Origin: SVEL01 sp045125245
GTDB lineage: Bacteria; Bacillota; Clostridia; Lachnospirales; Lachnospiraceae
NCBI GenBank assembly: GCA_045125245.1
Contig: JBGVNF010000052.1
Location: forward strand, 1 to 64,000
DNA: 64,000 bases
Direction: 5' to 3'
The notes under the pieces were generated by a model. It did no database searches. It saw nothing but the letters and a program-made list of their open reading frames with translations, and had not been told where the DNA came from. A program made the translations under genes and the position numbers. Below, piece by piece: positions 54,154 to 63,313 of this stretch (positions within the stretch are counted from its first letter, which is position 1; each line of letters starts with the position of its first letter).

Positions 54154-54888
54154 ATGAATTATCACAAATATGTTTTATCCTTATGGGAATACTTACTTTA
54201 TGGACTTATATATATTGTCGTAAATGGTATCATTTCATACTTATTCTTTATGTCCATAATCCCTTTTATATGCTTTATGCCTGGATTATATCTTTTTTAC
54301 AAATATCTTGGAAAAGCTTTAAAAGCGAGACGAGATAAAATATTAACTGTTCAGTTTAAAGAATACATAAGCATAATAAGTTCATTATTATCTACAGGAT
54401 ACTCCTTAGAAAATTCAATTTTAGAATCTATAAAGGAACTCCATTCTCTTTATCCAGAGAGCTATATGGAGAAGGAAGCAAAAATAATGGCTGGAAAAAT
54501 AATGCTACATAGTCCTCCAGATTTGCTTTTCAAAGATTTAGCAGAAAGGACAGATATCGACCACATAAAAAATTTTAGCGAAATATTATCTATCGCTTCA
54601 AAAAGTGGCGGCAATCTTATAGATATTATTCTATCTACTACATCCTCTATAAGGATGCAAATAAATATTCAGCGTGAAATCGATACTGCACTAGCAGGAA
54701 AAAAATATGAATTTTTAATTATGTCTATTATGCCCATTATAATAATGTTTTATATAAAATTTTCACAGCCTGGATTTTTTGATTCCGTATACGGTAATCT
54801 TTTAGGAGCATTATTAATGTTTATTTGCTTATGCTTTTATATGTTTGCAATATACTTATCCTATAAAATTTTATCCAAAATACAGTAA
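54154..54888 (+). CDS. tadB: TadB-like inner membrane protein (type II secretion F family)
   Basis: 244 residues. Two membrane segments near the N-terminus (about 14-32 and 34-52), a cytoplasmic helical T2SSF domain (about 65-175; SSLLSTGYSLENSILESIKEL), and two more segments (about 183-205 and 210-238). It forms the platform on which CpaF acts. AAGGAGG precedes the ATG. It lies 10 bases after cpaF and 24 before tadC. Confidence 0.9.
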   Translation: MNYHKYVLSLWEYLLYGLIYIVVNGIISYLFFMSIIPFICFMPGLYLFYKYLGKALKARRDKILTVQFKEYISIISSLLSTGYSLENSILESIKELHSLYPESYMEKEAKIMAGKIMLHSPPDLLFKDLAERTDIDHIKNFSEILSIASKSGGNLIDIILSTTSSIRMQINIQREIDTALAGKKYEFLIMSIMPIIIMFYIKFSQPGFFDSVYGNLLGALLMFICLCFYMFAIYLSYKILSKIQ

Positions 54889-54911
54889 TTGTCTACGAAA
54901 GGAATAAACCT

Positions 54912-56232
54912 ATGAAGAGTTCTATTATATATATTATATTTTTTTCAATTATGCTTTTGGGCGCATCCTTAGGCTTTGGGATTTTTTACAAAAAATACAA
55001 AGTAAAGCGACAAGAGTTTGTTCCAAGAATTATCTTTCTATCCCTTATTTCTACAATGATTATTTCTTGCTTTGGGACAATATACAGTATAAGTCTATTA
55101 AACGCTGAGGACAGAGACATTACTAGCATATCCAGACCTAATACAGGTAAAGGCGACAGCACAATTTCTTTAAATGTGGACAGCGAAATATATTCTGGAA
55201 CCATTGACATAGAAGTACAGGAAAAGGAAATGACTTTTGAGGAAGCTCTGGATATTTTTTCTCATTATAGGACAGAGCTAGACACATGTGTTTTAAATGA
55301 CAATTCCTCTTTTATGAATGTCAATTCCTCTCTTTGTTTTCCTTCCAGTATAGGCGAAGAAAATATACAGATTTCCTGGTACATAGATAAACCGGAAATC
55401 ATAGATTATACAGGACAAATTATCACCGAAAACTTTCTTGCAGATACGGAGGAGGTTGAGATAATTGCAACACTTTCCCTAAACGAGCACACAGCAGAAA
55501 TATGTTATTTTATAACTGCAATCAAGATTCCATTATCTCCAGAAAAAGAATTATCTGCCTATATCAATAAAGAGGTAAATAACGAACAATCACTATATAA
55601 GGATAGGGTAGATTTACCTACAAATATGAATGGGGTTAACTTAAGATTTTATGATTTACAAAATGATTTTCCCCCCATTCCTTTTCATTATCTTAATGAT
55701 TATTATTCCAATATTATTAGTATTTTTTGAAAACAAAAACAGAAAGAAAAATATACAAGAAAAAAATTTGGAGTTGCTTGCTGACTATCCTGAATTTGTA
55801 GCAAAGTTTTCACTACTTATTCTAACAGGTCTCAGTATATACAACGCCTTAGTGAGAATTGTTGAAAACTACCAATTGACCATATCAAAAGGCGGTCAAA
55901 AAAGAATCTTATATGAGCTACTTACATCAACATGTCAAAAGATACGCAACGGCATGTATGAAGCGTACGCCTACGAAGAATTCGGACGAATAACTGGAAT
56001 TCCTAACTACATAAAGTTTTCATCGCTTCTAATAAGTGGATTAAATCGCGGTAACAAAGATTTTAATCATCACCTTTCTGAAGAAGTTACAAGTTCTCTA
56101 TTAGAACATAAATCATTTGTTTTACAGCAAGGTGCAAAGGCATCAACAAAGCTTACTCTACCTATGATGCTTATATTTGCGGTAATACTTGTTATCGTCA
56201 TTATTCCTGCATTTTTCTCTGTGGGTTTTTAA
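54912..56232 (+). pseudogene. tadC: TadC-like membrane protein gene with frame change at C6 tract
   Basis: Frame one (54912-55730, 272 codons) has two N-terminal membrane segments and an extracellular Ig-like (atrophied Big) domain (about 115-210), then RVDLPTNMNGVNLRFYDLQ. Frame two, offset by +1 (open to 56232), continues with a membrane segment and a TadC T2SSF domain (ADYPEFVAKFSLLILTGLSIYNALV). The ATG at 55651 of frame two has no ribosome site. A run of six C (55671-55676) joins the frames; five C would restore DFPPFLFII. Causes may be a real frameshift, phase variation, programmed +1 shifting at CCC, or a sequencing error. In-frame it would be about 440 residues. Confidence 0.75.
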
Positions 56233-56257
56233 ACTAAATAGAAAGAAGGTTATTTAT

Positions 56258-56461
56258 ATGAAAAATTATATATCAACTATTAAATTAAAATTAACAAATA
56301 AACTTATGAAGTTGGCTTCTGATTCTCGTGGAATTGGAACTATCGAAATGGTACTTCTTATAGTTGTCATTTTAGGAATACTTGTTTTATTTAGAGATTA
56401 TATACAAGCTCTTATCTCTTCAATATTCTCAAAAATAGACAATCAAATTAACAATTTCTAA
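56258..56461 (+). CDS. flp: Flp-type (Flp1) pilin
   Basis: 67 residues from ATG at 56258, with AGAAGG upstream. Prepilin motif: RG|IGTIEMVLLIVVILGIL near residues 25-42, with cleavage after Gly and Glu at +5, followed by a hydrophobic helix and a short tail. It is the main building block of Tad pili. A longer reading to 56189 overlaps tadC and lacks a ribosome site. Confidence 0.9.
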   Translation: MKNYISTIKLKLTNKLMKLASDSRGIGTIEMVLLIVVILGILVLFRDYIQALISSIFSKIDNQINNF

Positions 56462-56474
56462 ATTTTGGTTATCT

Positions 56475-57989
56475 ATGATGATAAAGAAATATTTTAACCC
56501 AAGCGGTTCTATTACGATTTTTTTATCTATTTCCGTATCCATAATTATAAGCCTTATTTTTTACACTCTAGAATCCTGTCATATTGATTCCTTAATTGCA
56601 AGAAGTGAGGGTATTACATATTTGAGCCTAGACTCTCTATTTGGACAATATTGTTTACCTTTATTTGAGGACTATGGTCTGTTTTGTCTAAATGAGCAAG
56701 GTATGAATTTGGAAAACGAGATAAAAAAATATGCTGACTATAACTGCAGAACACCCGCTTCAATTTTACATAACACATCTAGTTTTCTTAACTTAACAGT
56801 AAAAGATGTAAATATAAAAAAAGTATCTTATATAACTGATAACGATGCTAGTGAATTTGTTAAACAGGTCTGTGATTACGTGAAATATATGGAGATTAAC
56901 TCCTTCGCTAACACACTACGTGATAGCAGCAACAGTGAGCGTCCTGAGGTTTTTACAACAAACAAAGAGGGGACTTTAGAATTAGATTTTGATTCTATAG
57001 ATATAACTAAAGCTAATGCTTTAAAAAAATACGATTCAAATTATAATAATCCATCTTCAGAAGATAGCACTGACACAAACAACAGCGACTCTGATTCTGG
57101 TAAAATACCTTCCGATTTGAAGGATAATGCTTCAGCTTACATTGAACACATCATTAAAAACGGCCTTTTATCCTTCCTTGTTGATAATCCTGAAAACGTG
57201 TCAAGTCTTACTACTGATAAGTCTGTTTTACCATCTGTAACCTGTCAGCTAACAGAAGAAGGTATGGCCGCTAATCTGGGGTACACAAAGGATCCAACAA
57301 AGACAACTATAGAAAAGGCTTACTTTTGTGAATACATCTATAACACTTTTGGTTGCTATCTAGAACCTGAAAAAGATTCATCTTTAAATTATTCTATGGA
57401 GTATATAATTCACGGTTCAAATGAGGATGATACAAATTTTATTAATTGCTGCTCTCACATAATAAACCTTCGACTTGCATGCAATCTTGCTTATCTTTTT
57501 TCTGATAAAGATAAGTATAATGATGCAAAAAAAGTTGCTAAAGCCTCTAATATATTACCCATTCCTGGTGCTGAGTATCTCACAAGAATAACTATTCTTA
57601 CCATATGGGCAGCTGCCGAAGCTTTACTAGATACAAGAGATTTATTATCTAACAAAAAAGTTCCTTTAATAAAAAGTAATGATACTTGGACCTTGGAACT
57701 TTCTGATCTGACAACTTTTTCAAAAGCTACTATATCAAAAAATAACGGAAAAAATGGATTTACATATAAAAGATATTTAGAGCTACTTTTAGCTACAGAA
57801 AATAACATATCTTTATACTATAGAACCCTCGATGTTATCCAAATGAATATATGTAATAAATATAATGACGAATTTAGAATATCAAAATGCGTTTATTCTA
57901 TCCAAGCAGATATCTCATATTTATTACCATATTTATTTACGCGAAAAAAAATCACATACAAAAGCACAGGCTCTCATAGGTACCGATGA
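56475..57989 (+). CDS. DUF5702 domain pilus protein (TadG-like)
   Basis: 504 residues. The N-terminus NPSGSITIFLSISVSIIISLIF looks like a prepilin-type segment G|SITIF with Phe where Glu normally sits. The large extracellular part (about 40-470) contains Asp/Ser-rich low-complexity sequence (about 180-215) and the DUF5702 core. DUF5702 is a standard member of tad loci in Lachnospiraceae and probably a minor pseudopilin or tip protein. The start has a weak ribosome site; the second ATG is equally possible. Confidence 0.82.
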   Translation: MMIKKYFNPSGSITIFLSISVSIIISLIFYTLESCHIDSLIARSEGITYLSLDSLFGQYCLPLFEDYGLFCLNEQGMNLENEIKKYADYNCRTPASILHNTSSFLNLTVKDVNIKKVSYITDNDASEFVKQVCDYVKYMEINSFANTLRDSSNSERPEVFTTNKEGTLELDFDSIDITKANALKKYDSNYNNPSSEDSTDTNNSDSDSGKIPSDLKDNASAYIEHIIKNGLLSFLVDNPENVSSLTTDKSVLPSVTCQLTEEGMAANLGYTKDPTKTTIEKAYFCEYIYNTFGCYLEPEKDSSLNYSMEYIIHGSNEDDTNFINCCSHIINLRLACNLAYLFSDKDKYNDAKKVAKASNILPIPGAEYLTRITILTIWAAAEALLDTRDLLSNKKVPLIKSNDTWTLELSDLTTFSKATISKNNGKNGFTYKRYLELLLATENNISLYYRTLDVIQMNICNKYNDEFRISKCVYSIQADISYLLPYLFTRKKITYKSTGSHRYR

Positions 57990-58007
57990 CCAAGGAGGTG
58001 TATAAGC

Positions 58008-59024
58008 ATGACCTTTCTGTATAATATAAAAATAAACAGGGCTAATAATTTCGTATTCAATAAAATAAACAAGGCTGGTTCTCTCCCAACTTTTAGCTCT
58101 AAAAATAAGGCTCTATGCCACCATTCATCTCATTTCAATAATTCTAATCATTATTCAGAAAGGCCATACTTATATACCTCTTTAAAAAACAACTCTAACC
58201 TTAGAGGTAGCCTTACTATAGAAGCTGCTGTCGGCTTTCCTATTTTTATAATTGTAATCTATGCAGTTATTTCATTTATATGCGCAATGTATATTCAATT
58301 AAGCATGCAGATTGCTTTAGAAGAAACTGTCAGAGCTACAAATAAAACCGCATACATAGCAAGTATATATAGCCAGCTTGATAAAGCAGAAAAGGATTCC
58401 TTAGATAATTCATCCCCTTCTATGGGAGAAACATTTGGTACTTCATTACTCTCTGCCAGCTATCTTCACAATTCTTTTATAAATGAAGATAACAAAAAAT
58501 TACTTAACTCTCCACTTATAAAAAATGGAGAAAAAGGAATTAGTTTTTTGTCTTCATCAATAGATTTAGATAGTGGTATCGCAGATATAATAATTAATTA
58601 CCAGATAAATTTACCTTTTATTCCTGAAAAATTTTTTCATTTAAATATGACTAACAGATGCTATATACATCTATATACTGGCAAAGAATTGGCAAAAAAA
58701 CAAACACCTGTTGATATTTATGTATATTACACATCCTACGGAAAAGTGTTTCACTTTAATAGATATTGCCAGTATCTTTTAAATTACACCGAGGCTATCA
58801 GATATAGCAAACGAGACTTTTTATTAAACTCTTGCATGCAATGTGTAAGTAAAACATCTGATTTATTAACTAAAGAAGACCCCATTATCTATATAACAAA
58901 ATCAAATTACTGCTATCATTTATCATTAAACTGTCCGAGTTTTACTGGCAATATTTTTAGAATAAAACACTCTTCTTTGAAGGAAGATGATAAATTCTGC
59001 GAAAAATGTTTGGAAGGAAAATAA
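58008..59024 (+). CDS. TadE-like minor pilin with cysteine/histidine repeats
   Basis: 338 residues, GGAGG before the ATG. A basic 65-residue leader precedes the prepilin segment RG|SLTIEAAVGFPIFIIVI (about 66-84). After an extracellular domain there are two similar C-terminal units: VYYTSYGKVFHFNRYCQYL with CMQC (about 240-283) and IYITKSNYCYHLSLNCPSF with CEKC (about 295-335). Each has a His, a Cys and a C-x2-C, suggesting a metal-binding knuckle. TadE proteins are minor pilins; the metal knuckles are an addition. Confidence 0.85.
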   Translation: MTFLYNIKINRANNFVFNKINKAGSLPTFSSKNKALCHHSSHFNNSNHYSERPYLYTSLKNNSNLRGSLTIEAAVGFPIFIIVIYAVISFICAMYIQLSMQIALEETVRATNKTAYIASIYSQLDKAEKDSLDNSSPSMGETFGTSLLSASYLHNSFINEDNKKLLNSPLIKNGEKGISFLSSSIDLDSGIADIIINYQINLPFIPEKFFHLNMTNRCYIHLYTGKELAKKQTPVDIYVYYTSYGKVFHFNRYCQYLLNYTEAIRYSKRDFLLNSCMQCVSKTSDLLTKEDPIIYITKSNYCYHLSLNCPSFTGNIFRIKHSSLKEDDKFCEKCLEGK

Positions 59025-59025
59025 T

Positions 59026-59454
59026 ATGACTTTATCTCACATTATAGTGTGTGTATTTCTTTGCTACTGCACTTACACAGATATCAAAACAAAGTTAATA
59101 CCTGCATTGCCTACTGCAATTATTACAGGCTTAATTTCTGTTATTCATATTAATGACGCTATAAACCATACAAACGATTATCTGTATTTTTTACTGCCAT
59201 TTGTCCCTGGACTCATTATGCTTATGCTTTCTTATTTATCAAAAGAGGTCTTAGGTTACGGCGATAGTGCTTTATTTATGCTATGTTCCATATCCCTTGG
59301 TAGCTTAAACGGTTTTTTTATCATTATGATAGCCTTTTTGTATTCTGCATTTTTTTCTATAACGCTCTTATTACGTGGAAAATCTGGCAAGAGTATCATA
59401 CCCTTTGCACCCTTTATTTTGGCTGCATTTAACACATATTTATTATTCTTTTAA
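59026..59454 (+). CDS. Prepilin peptidase (TadV/CpaA type, A24)
   Basis: 142 residues with about five or six membrane segments. The two catalytic aspartates are in YTDIKTKLIP (near 20) and GYGDSALF (G-x-G-D, near 79). It lacks the N-terminal methylase domain, as usual for TadV. It should cleave the Flp and TadE-like precursors encoded here, each of which carries G|x-x-T-I. The ATG at 59026 has GGAAGG upstream and follows the TadE stop directly. Confidence 0.92.
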   Translation: MTLSHIIVCVFLCYCTYTDIKTKLIPALPTAIITGLISVIHINDAINHTNDYLYFLLPFVPGLIMLMLSYLSKEVLGYGDSALFMLCSISLGSLNGFFIIMIAFLYSAFFSITLLLRGKSGKSIIPFAPFILAAFNTYLLFF

Positions 59455-59466
59455 CAGGAGGTTTGT

Positions 59467-59832
59467 ATGAAAGGAACTCTTACGATAGAAGCATCATTTA
59501 TATATCCGATTATAATAACCTTTATATTTTTATCCATTATGTGTAACTTTTATTTTCATGACAAAGTTTCCTCAAAAGCAAATGCCTATACAAGCATGAT
59601 AAAAAGCTATTTCAACGAAGACAAGGAATACGATAAATCCCCTTTTGCAGATTCCTTCAATAATTTCTGTCTTATTAAGGATAGTTATAAATGTTCTTAT
59701 AATAAATACACAAAAAAGCTTTGTCTAATGGATAAGTACGGGAATTTTTTTAATGTCCCTTTCTCATCCTATGAAAGATGCGAATATATAAGACAATACT
59801 ACTGCCTTATAAAAAAGAATCAACTAGACTGA
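59467..59832 (+). CDS. Small TadE-like pilin
   Basis: 121 residues, GGAGG before the ATG. The prepilin motif MKG|TLTIEASFIYPIIITFIFL is right at the N-terminus, with a three-residue leader. The rest is an extracellular tail with five Cys residues, some of which could form disulfides. It lies downstream of the prepilin peptidase. Confidence 0.82.
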   Translation: MKGTLTIEASFIYPIIITFIFLSIMCNFYFHDKVSSKANAYTSMIKSYFNEDKEYDKSPFADSFNNFCLIKDSYKCSYNKYTKKLCLMDKYGNFFNVPFSSYERCEYIRQYYCLIKKNQLD

Positions 59833-59844
59833 AAGGACTATCTT

Positions 59845-61155
59845 ATGAACATTCAATATAATTTAAGCTATAAAAAATCAATAGGTCAAAATCTAATGTG
59901 TCTTGAACCTTTATTAACTCAATCTTCCTCTAGCGAAAACGATTTTACATATAAGGAAGATTTTAGAATGAAAATAATTAGCAATAATAATATTAATGGT
60001 ATTGCTAAAACTCACATTCAATACATAAATAGCAATCCTGTCTTTTGCTATAACATCAGCGGTTTTCAAAGCTTGGCTGTCATACTTGAAAACAAACCGC
60101 TAGATTATAATCTACTTAGCCGATTACTTTATGAAATTTATGATACATTAATTTCTTGTGAAAAATATATGCTAGATATTGATAAATTTATGTTCGCACC
60201 AGAGCTTGTTTACTTAAGTCCAGATTACTCAAATATAGCTTTATGCTATTATCCTTTAAAATATGAAGATATAAATGTTTCTCTTCGCAATCTATTTGAT
60301 TATCTTTTAAAACATATTAACCACCATGACGAAAGATGCGTTTATATTACATATTCTCTTCATAATCATTGCTTAAAGGATTCCTTTTCACCTAATATAC
60401 TTATGTCCTACTTATCCTCAGAGCAATCAAAAGCCTCACCTTCCACACCTACATCCTTGCCAATAGAAAAGGAGCCTGTACCTTCTTTTTCTACCACCAA
60501 CATTTCTCATTATGGACAAAATAATATTAATGCGGATACTCCAGAAAAATCTGTACCAAAAGATTTATTTTTTAGGATAGGCATTCTTGCCTCCGTGTTC
60601 TTTATATCTTTAATCGCTCTTTTGTGTATGTTTATATTTAATATACTAGATTTGGCTATATTTTTATTTTTATTAATAATTTTAATAGGTACAAGCTGTT
60701 TAGGTGGATATAATATTTATAAGAATATGGAAGGTCCAATTACTAGTCTTCTTAACAAGGATAAAACACCTAGTGATATTCCTAGCTTTTATATTAATGA
60801 CATTGAAGATTCGGGAAACACTATTTTACTATCTACTCCAGAAAATAATAATATACATACTCTTATTTATACAGGTGCAGATATGAATTCAAAAATAGAA
60901 CTTACTCATTATCCTTTTACTATAGGAAAAAGTAGTGACTGTGATTTCACCATACAAAATCCTATTATAAGCAGACTTCATGGTCGAATAACCTGCGGCG
61001 TAGACGATTTAAATATTCCAACATATTATATTGAGGATTTAAATTCTACCAATGGCACTTTTCTAAACAACCTATCCATAACTCCTTACCAAAAATACCC
61101 TATCACCATAGGCGATAATATTTCCTTCGGACATTTGACTTATATATTTAGGTAG
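59845..61155 (+). CDS. DUF6382 - FHA domain membrane protein
   Basis: 436 residues. The N-terminal half (about 1-190) matches DUF6382. Two membrane segments (about 245-264 and 268-288) follow, then an FHA domain (about 345-436) with FTIGKSSDCDFTI, NPIISRLHGRIT and DLNSTNGTFLNN, which keep the residues for phosphothreonine binding. This domain pair is common beside tad genes in Clostridia. Inferred role: linking pilus assembly to a Ser/Thr kinase signal. GAAAGG precedes the ATG. It is the last gene of the tad cluster. Confidence 0.87.
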   Translation: MNIQYNLSYKKSIGQNLMCLEPLLTQSSSSENDFTYKEDFRMKIISNNNINGIAKTHIQYINSNPVFCYNISGFQSLAVILENKPLDYNLLSRLLYEIYDTLISCEKYMLDIDKFMFAPELVYLSPDYSNIALCYYPLKYEDINVSLRNLFDYLLKHINHHDERCVYITYSLHNHCLKDSFSPNILMSYLSSEQSKASPSTPTSLPIEKEPVPSFSTTNISHYGQNNINADTPEKSVPKDLFFRIGILASVFFISLIALLCMFIFNILDLAIFLFLLIILIGTSCLGGYNIYKNMEGPITSLLNKDKTPSDIPSFYINDIEDSGNTILLSTPENNNIHTLIYTGADMNSKIELTHYPFTIGKSSDCDFTIQNPIISRLHGRITCGVDDLNIPTYYIEDLNSTNGTFLNNLSITPYQKYPITIGDNISFGHLTYIFR

Positions 61156-61241
61156 GGTATACTTTATAAATTAAAGTAACTATTTGAATTACATTTACTT
61201 TATTCAATATAGTTATAAATTTATAAATATAAAGGAGCCCT

Positions 61242-62270
61242 ATGATAGTCAAGAATTTAATTCACGCTTTAAGCGAACACGATTATAAAATTGCAAAAAT
61301 AGAAGGTGGCGATTATACCTTCCTTTGCAAAACAAACAATGAAGAAATATCGACCATCGTTATCATAGATGATATAAAATATCCTAAGCTAGCAGACACA
61401 GAACAGTGTGAAGCGATTAATAAGTCCTTCGAAAACACTTTCTTACTGCGCGGATATAAAAAAGTAGAAACATTATTTCTCATACTCACAGATAAGCCTT
61501 ATGGTTTTAAGAATTTCTCTGAAGGAAAATTCTTATTCTGGGTAGCAGATTTATACTCTGAACGTCTATTAAGTTTTATGGAAAATGATGTTGCCTTTGA
61601 CCATTTAAGAACTGTTATAGAAAAATCTCTTTCTAAACCGGTAAAGAAAAGCTTTACTGTAAAAAACAGAGCTCTTCGAAACTTTCTTTCCCAGCCATTT
61701 GTAACTGTTACCCTTATCATTATTAATATCCTGATTTTTATATATAAGGATATGATTTTAGACTTTATAGATCAGCAAATCTTTCTGGTAAAGTATTCAA
61801 ATATTTCAACAGTTACTTTTAGTGCAAAACAATATTATCGACTATTTACTTGTACTTTTTTACACTCTGATTTTTCTCATTTAGCAAGTAATATGATGTC
61901 TTTATTTTTTGTAGGATATTACTTAGAACCTATAATGGGTCATATAAAATATATAATTCTTTACCTTTTAAGCGGTATATTTGCTAGTGTTTGCTCCGTG
62001 GTGTATTTTACAGGCGCAGGCGTAACCGCCTTATGCATTGGAGCTTCTGGCGCTGTGTTTGGAGTATTAGGTGCATATGTAACCTTTGCTTTGTTAGGCA
62101 GATTTGAACGCTACCAGCTTTCTATTCCTAGAATACTACTTATGGTAGGCTTAGCGCTATTTGGTGGTATGCAAAATACAAACATAGACAATGCTGCTCA
62201 TATCGGTGGAATCATATTTGGAAGTATTCTTGCTTATATATATTGCATAAGCTCAAAAAATAAAATATAA
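61242..62270 (+). CDS. Rhomboid family intramembrane serine protease
   Basis: 342 residues. An N-terminal soluble domain (about 1-135) of unknown fold precedes six membrane segments. Catalytic features: HSDFSHLASNMMS (loop with the supporting His and Asn), IGASGAVFGVLGA (G-x-S-G, nucleophile Ser near 267) and NAAHIGGIIFG (catalytic His near 318). It cleaves membrane proteins inside the bilayer; the substrate is not known. AAAGGAG precedes the ATG. It lies 86 bases after the tad cluster with no clear terminator between. Confidence 0.9.
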   Translation: MIVKNLIHALSEHDYKIAKIEGGDYTFLCKTNNEEISTIVIIDDIKYPKLADTEQCEAINKSFENTFLLRGYKKVETLFLILTDKPYGFKNFSEGKFLFWVADLYSERLLSFMENDVAFDHLRTVIEKSLSKPVKKSFTVKNRALRNFLSQPFVTVTLIIINILIFIYKDMILDFIDQQIFLVKYSNISTVTFSAKQYYRLFTCTFLHSDFSHLASNMMSLFFVGYYLEPIMGHIKYIILYLLSGIFASVCSVVYFTGAGVTALCIGASGAVFGVLGAYVTFALLGRFERYQLSIPRILLMVGLALFGGMQNTNIDNAAHIGGIIFGSILAYIYCISSKNKI

Positions 62271-62314
62271 TGATTATAGTGTGACTTATTTATCATTATG
62301 TGAGGAGAAAAACA

Positions 62315-63304
62315 GTGAATATTAATATTTATTATGGTGGTCGTGGCGTTATCGAAGACCCTACCTTATATGTTTTAGAAAAAATTGAACATGTATTTTC
62401 TGACCTTCGTATAAATTTTACTCGTTATAATTTATATGATATGAAGAATACAATTACAACACTACCACAGACTCTGAAGGATGCCGACGGCGTTATTCTT
62501 GCTGTTAGCTTAGAGTGGCTTGGTATCGGTGGATATATGCAGCAGTTCTTAGATGCTTGCTGGTTATATGGCGACAAAGACAAAATAAGTTCTACTTATA
62601 TGTTCCCAGTTGTAGTCTCTACAACATCTGGAGAACAGGAAGCAGCTCTTACATTAAAGAATGCTTGGGAAATTCTTGGTGGTATATGTAGCGCAGGTAT
62701 CTGTACTTATGTGGAAGATTATATTGATTTTGAAACTAACAAAGAGTATTTATCGATAATTGAAAAGACTGCTGAAAATGTATACAGAGTTATTTCTCAT
62801 AAAACAAAAGGCTTACCTTCAAGTAACAAAACTATCAGAAGAAACCATATTAAAGCTGCTCTCGATCTCACTCCACAAGAAAGTGAACAGTTATCAAAAT
62901 ATGTTTCTGACGATATATACGTAAAGCAGCAAAAGGAAGATATTGAGCAATTAGCTAGCTTCTTTAAAGGCAAGCTAAACGCACAAGGTACAGATGTAGA
63001 AATGGAATTTATCAAACCTTTTACTTCACACTTTACCCCTCAGGAAGGCTTCTCTGCAAGCTACTTATTCGTAATTACAGACAAGAATCGTTCTCTTTAC
63101 ATTGACGTACAGAACGATTCCCTCACTTGTAAATATGAAAATAGCAATTCTTACGACGTATATGCAAAGCTTTCTCACTCTGTTTTAGATGAAATAGTTC
63201 ACGGAAGAATGACCTTCCAGAAGGCATTTATGACTGGTGATATGAGCGCAAAAGGTAATTTCAAAACACTTCGTATGTTGGATATGCTTTTTGACTTCTC
63301 ATAA
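62315..63304 (+). CDS. Flavodoxin-like fold - SCP2 domain protein
   Basis: About 329 residues from a GTG at 62315, with GAGGAG seven bases upstream. Residues about 1-165 look like a flavodoxin/NADPH-dependent reductase fold (INIYYGGRGV at the start, DADGVILAVSLEW near 65). Residues about 225-329 fit an SCP2 sterol-carrier-like fold, including a final FMTGDMSAKGNFKTLRMLDMLF typical of that domain. The fusion suggests a lipid or hydrophobic ligand paired with redox chemistry, but this is inference. Confidence 0.72.
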   Translation: MNINIYYGGRGVIEDPTLYVLEKIEHVFSDLRINFTRYNLYDMKNTITTLPQTLKDADGVILAVSLEWLGIGGYMQQFLDACWLYGDKDKISSTYMFPVVVSTTSGEQEAALTLKNAWEILGGICSAGICTYVEDYIDFETNKEYLSIIEKTAENVYRVISHKTKGLPSSNKTIRRNHIKAALDLTPQESEQLSKYVSDDIYVKQQKEDIEQLASFFKGKLNAQGTDVEMEFIKPFTSHFTPQEGFSASYLFVITDKNRSLYIDVQNDSLTCKYENSNSYDVYAKLSHSVLDEIVHGRMTFQKAFMTGDMSAKGNFKTLRMLDMLFDFS

Positions 63305-63313
63305 AAATCACTG

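Noticed and set aside
55651..56232. Independent tadC gene starting at 55651
   Set aside because: No ribosome site, and the two frames join smoothly at the C6 tract into one TadC-like protein.
63305..63313. Terminator between the flavodoxin-SCP2 and kinase genes
   Set aside because: The gap is nine bases and no stable stem is seen around it.
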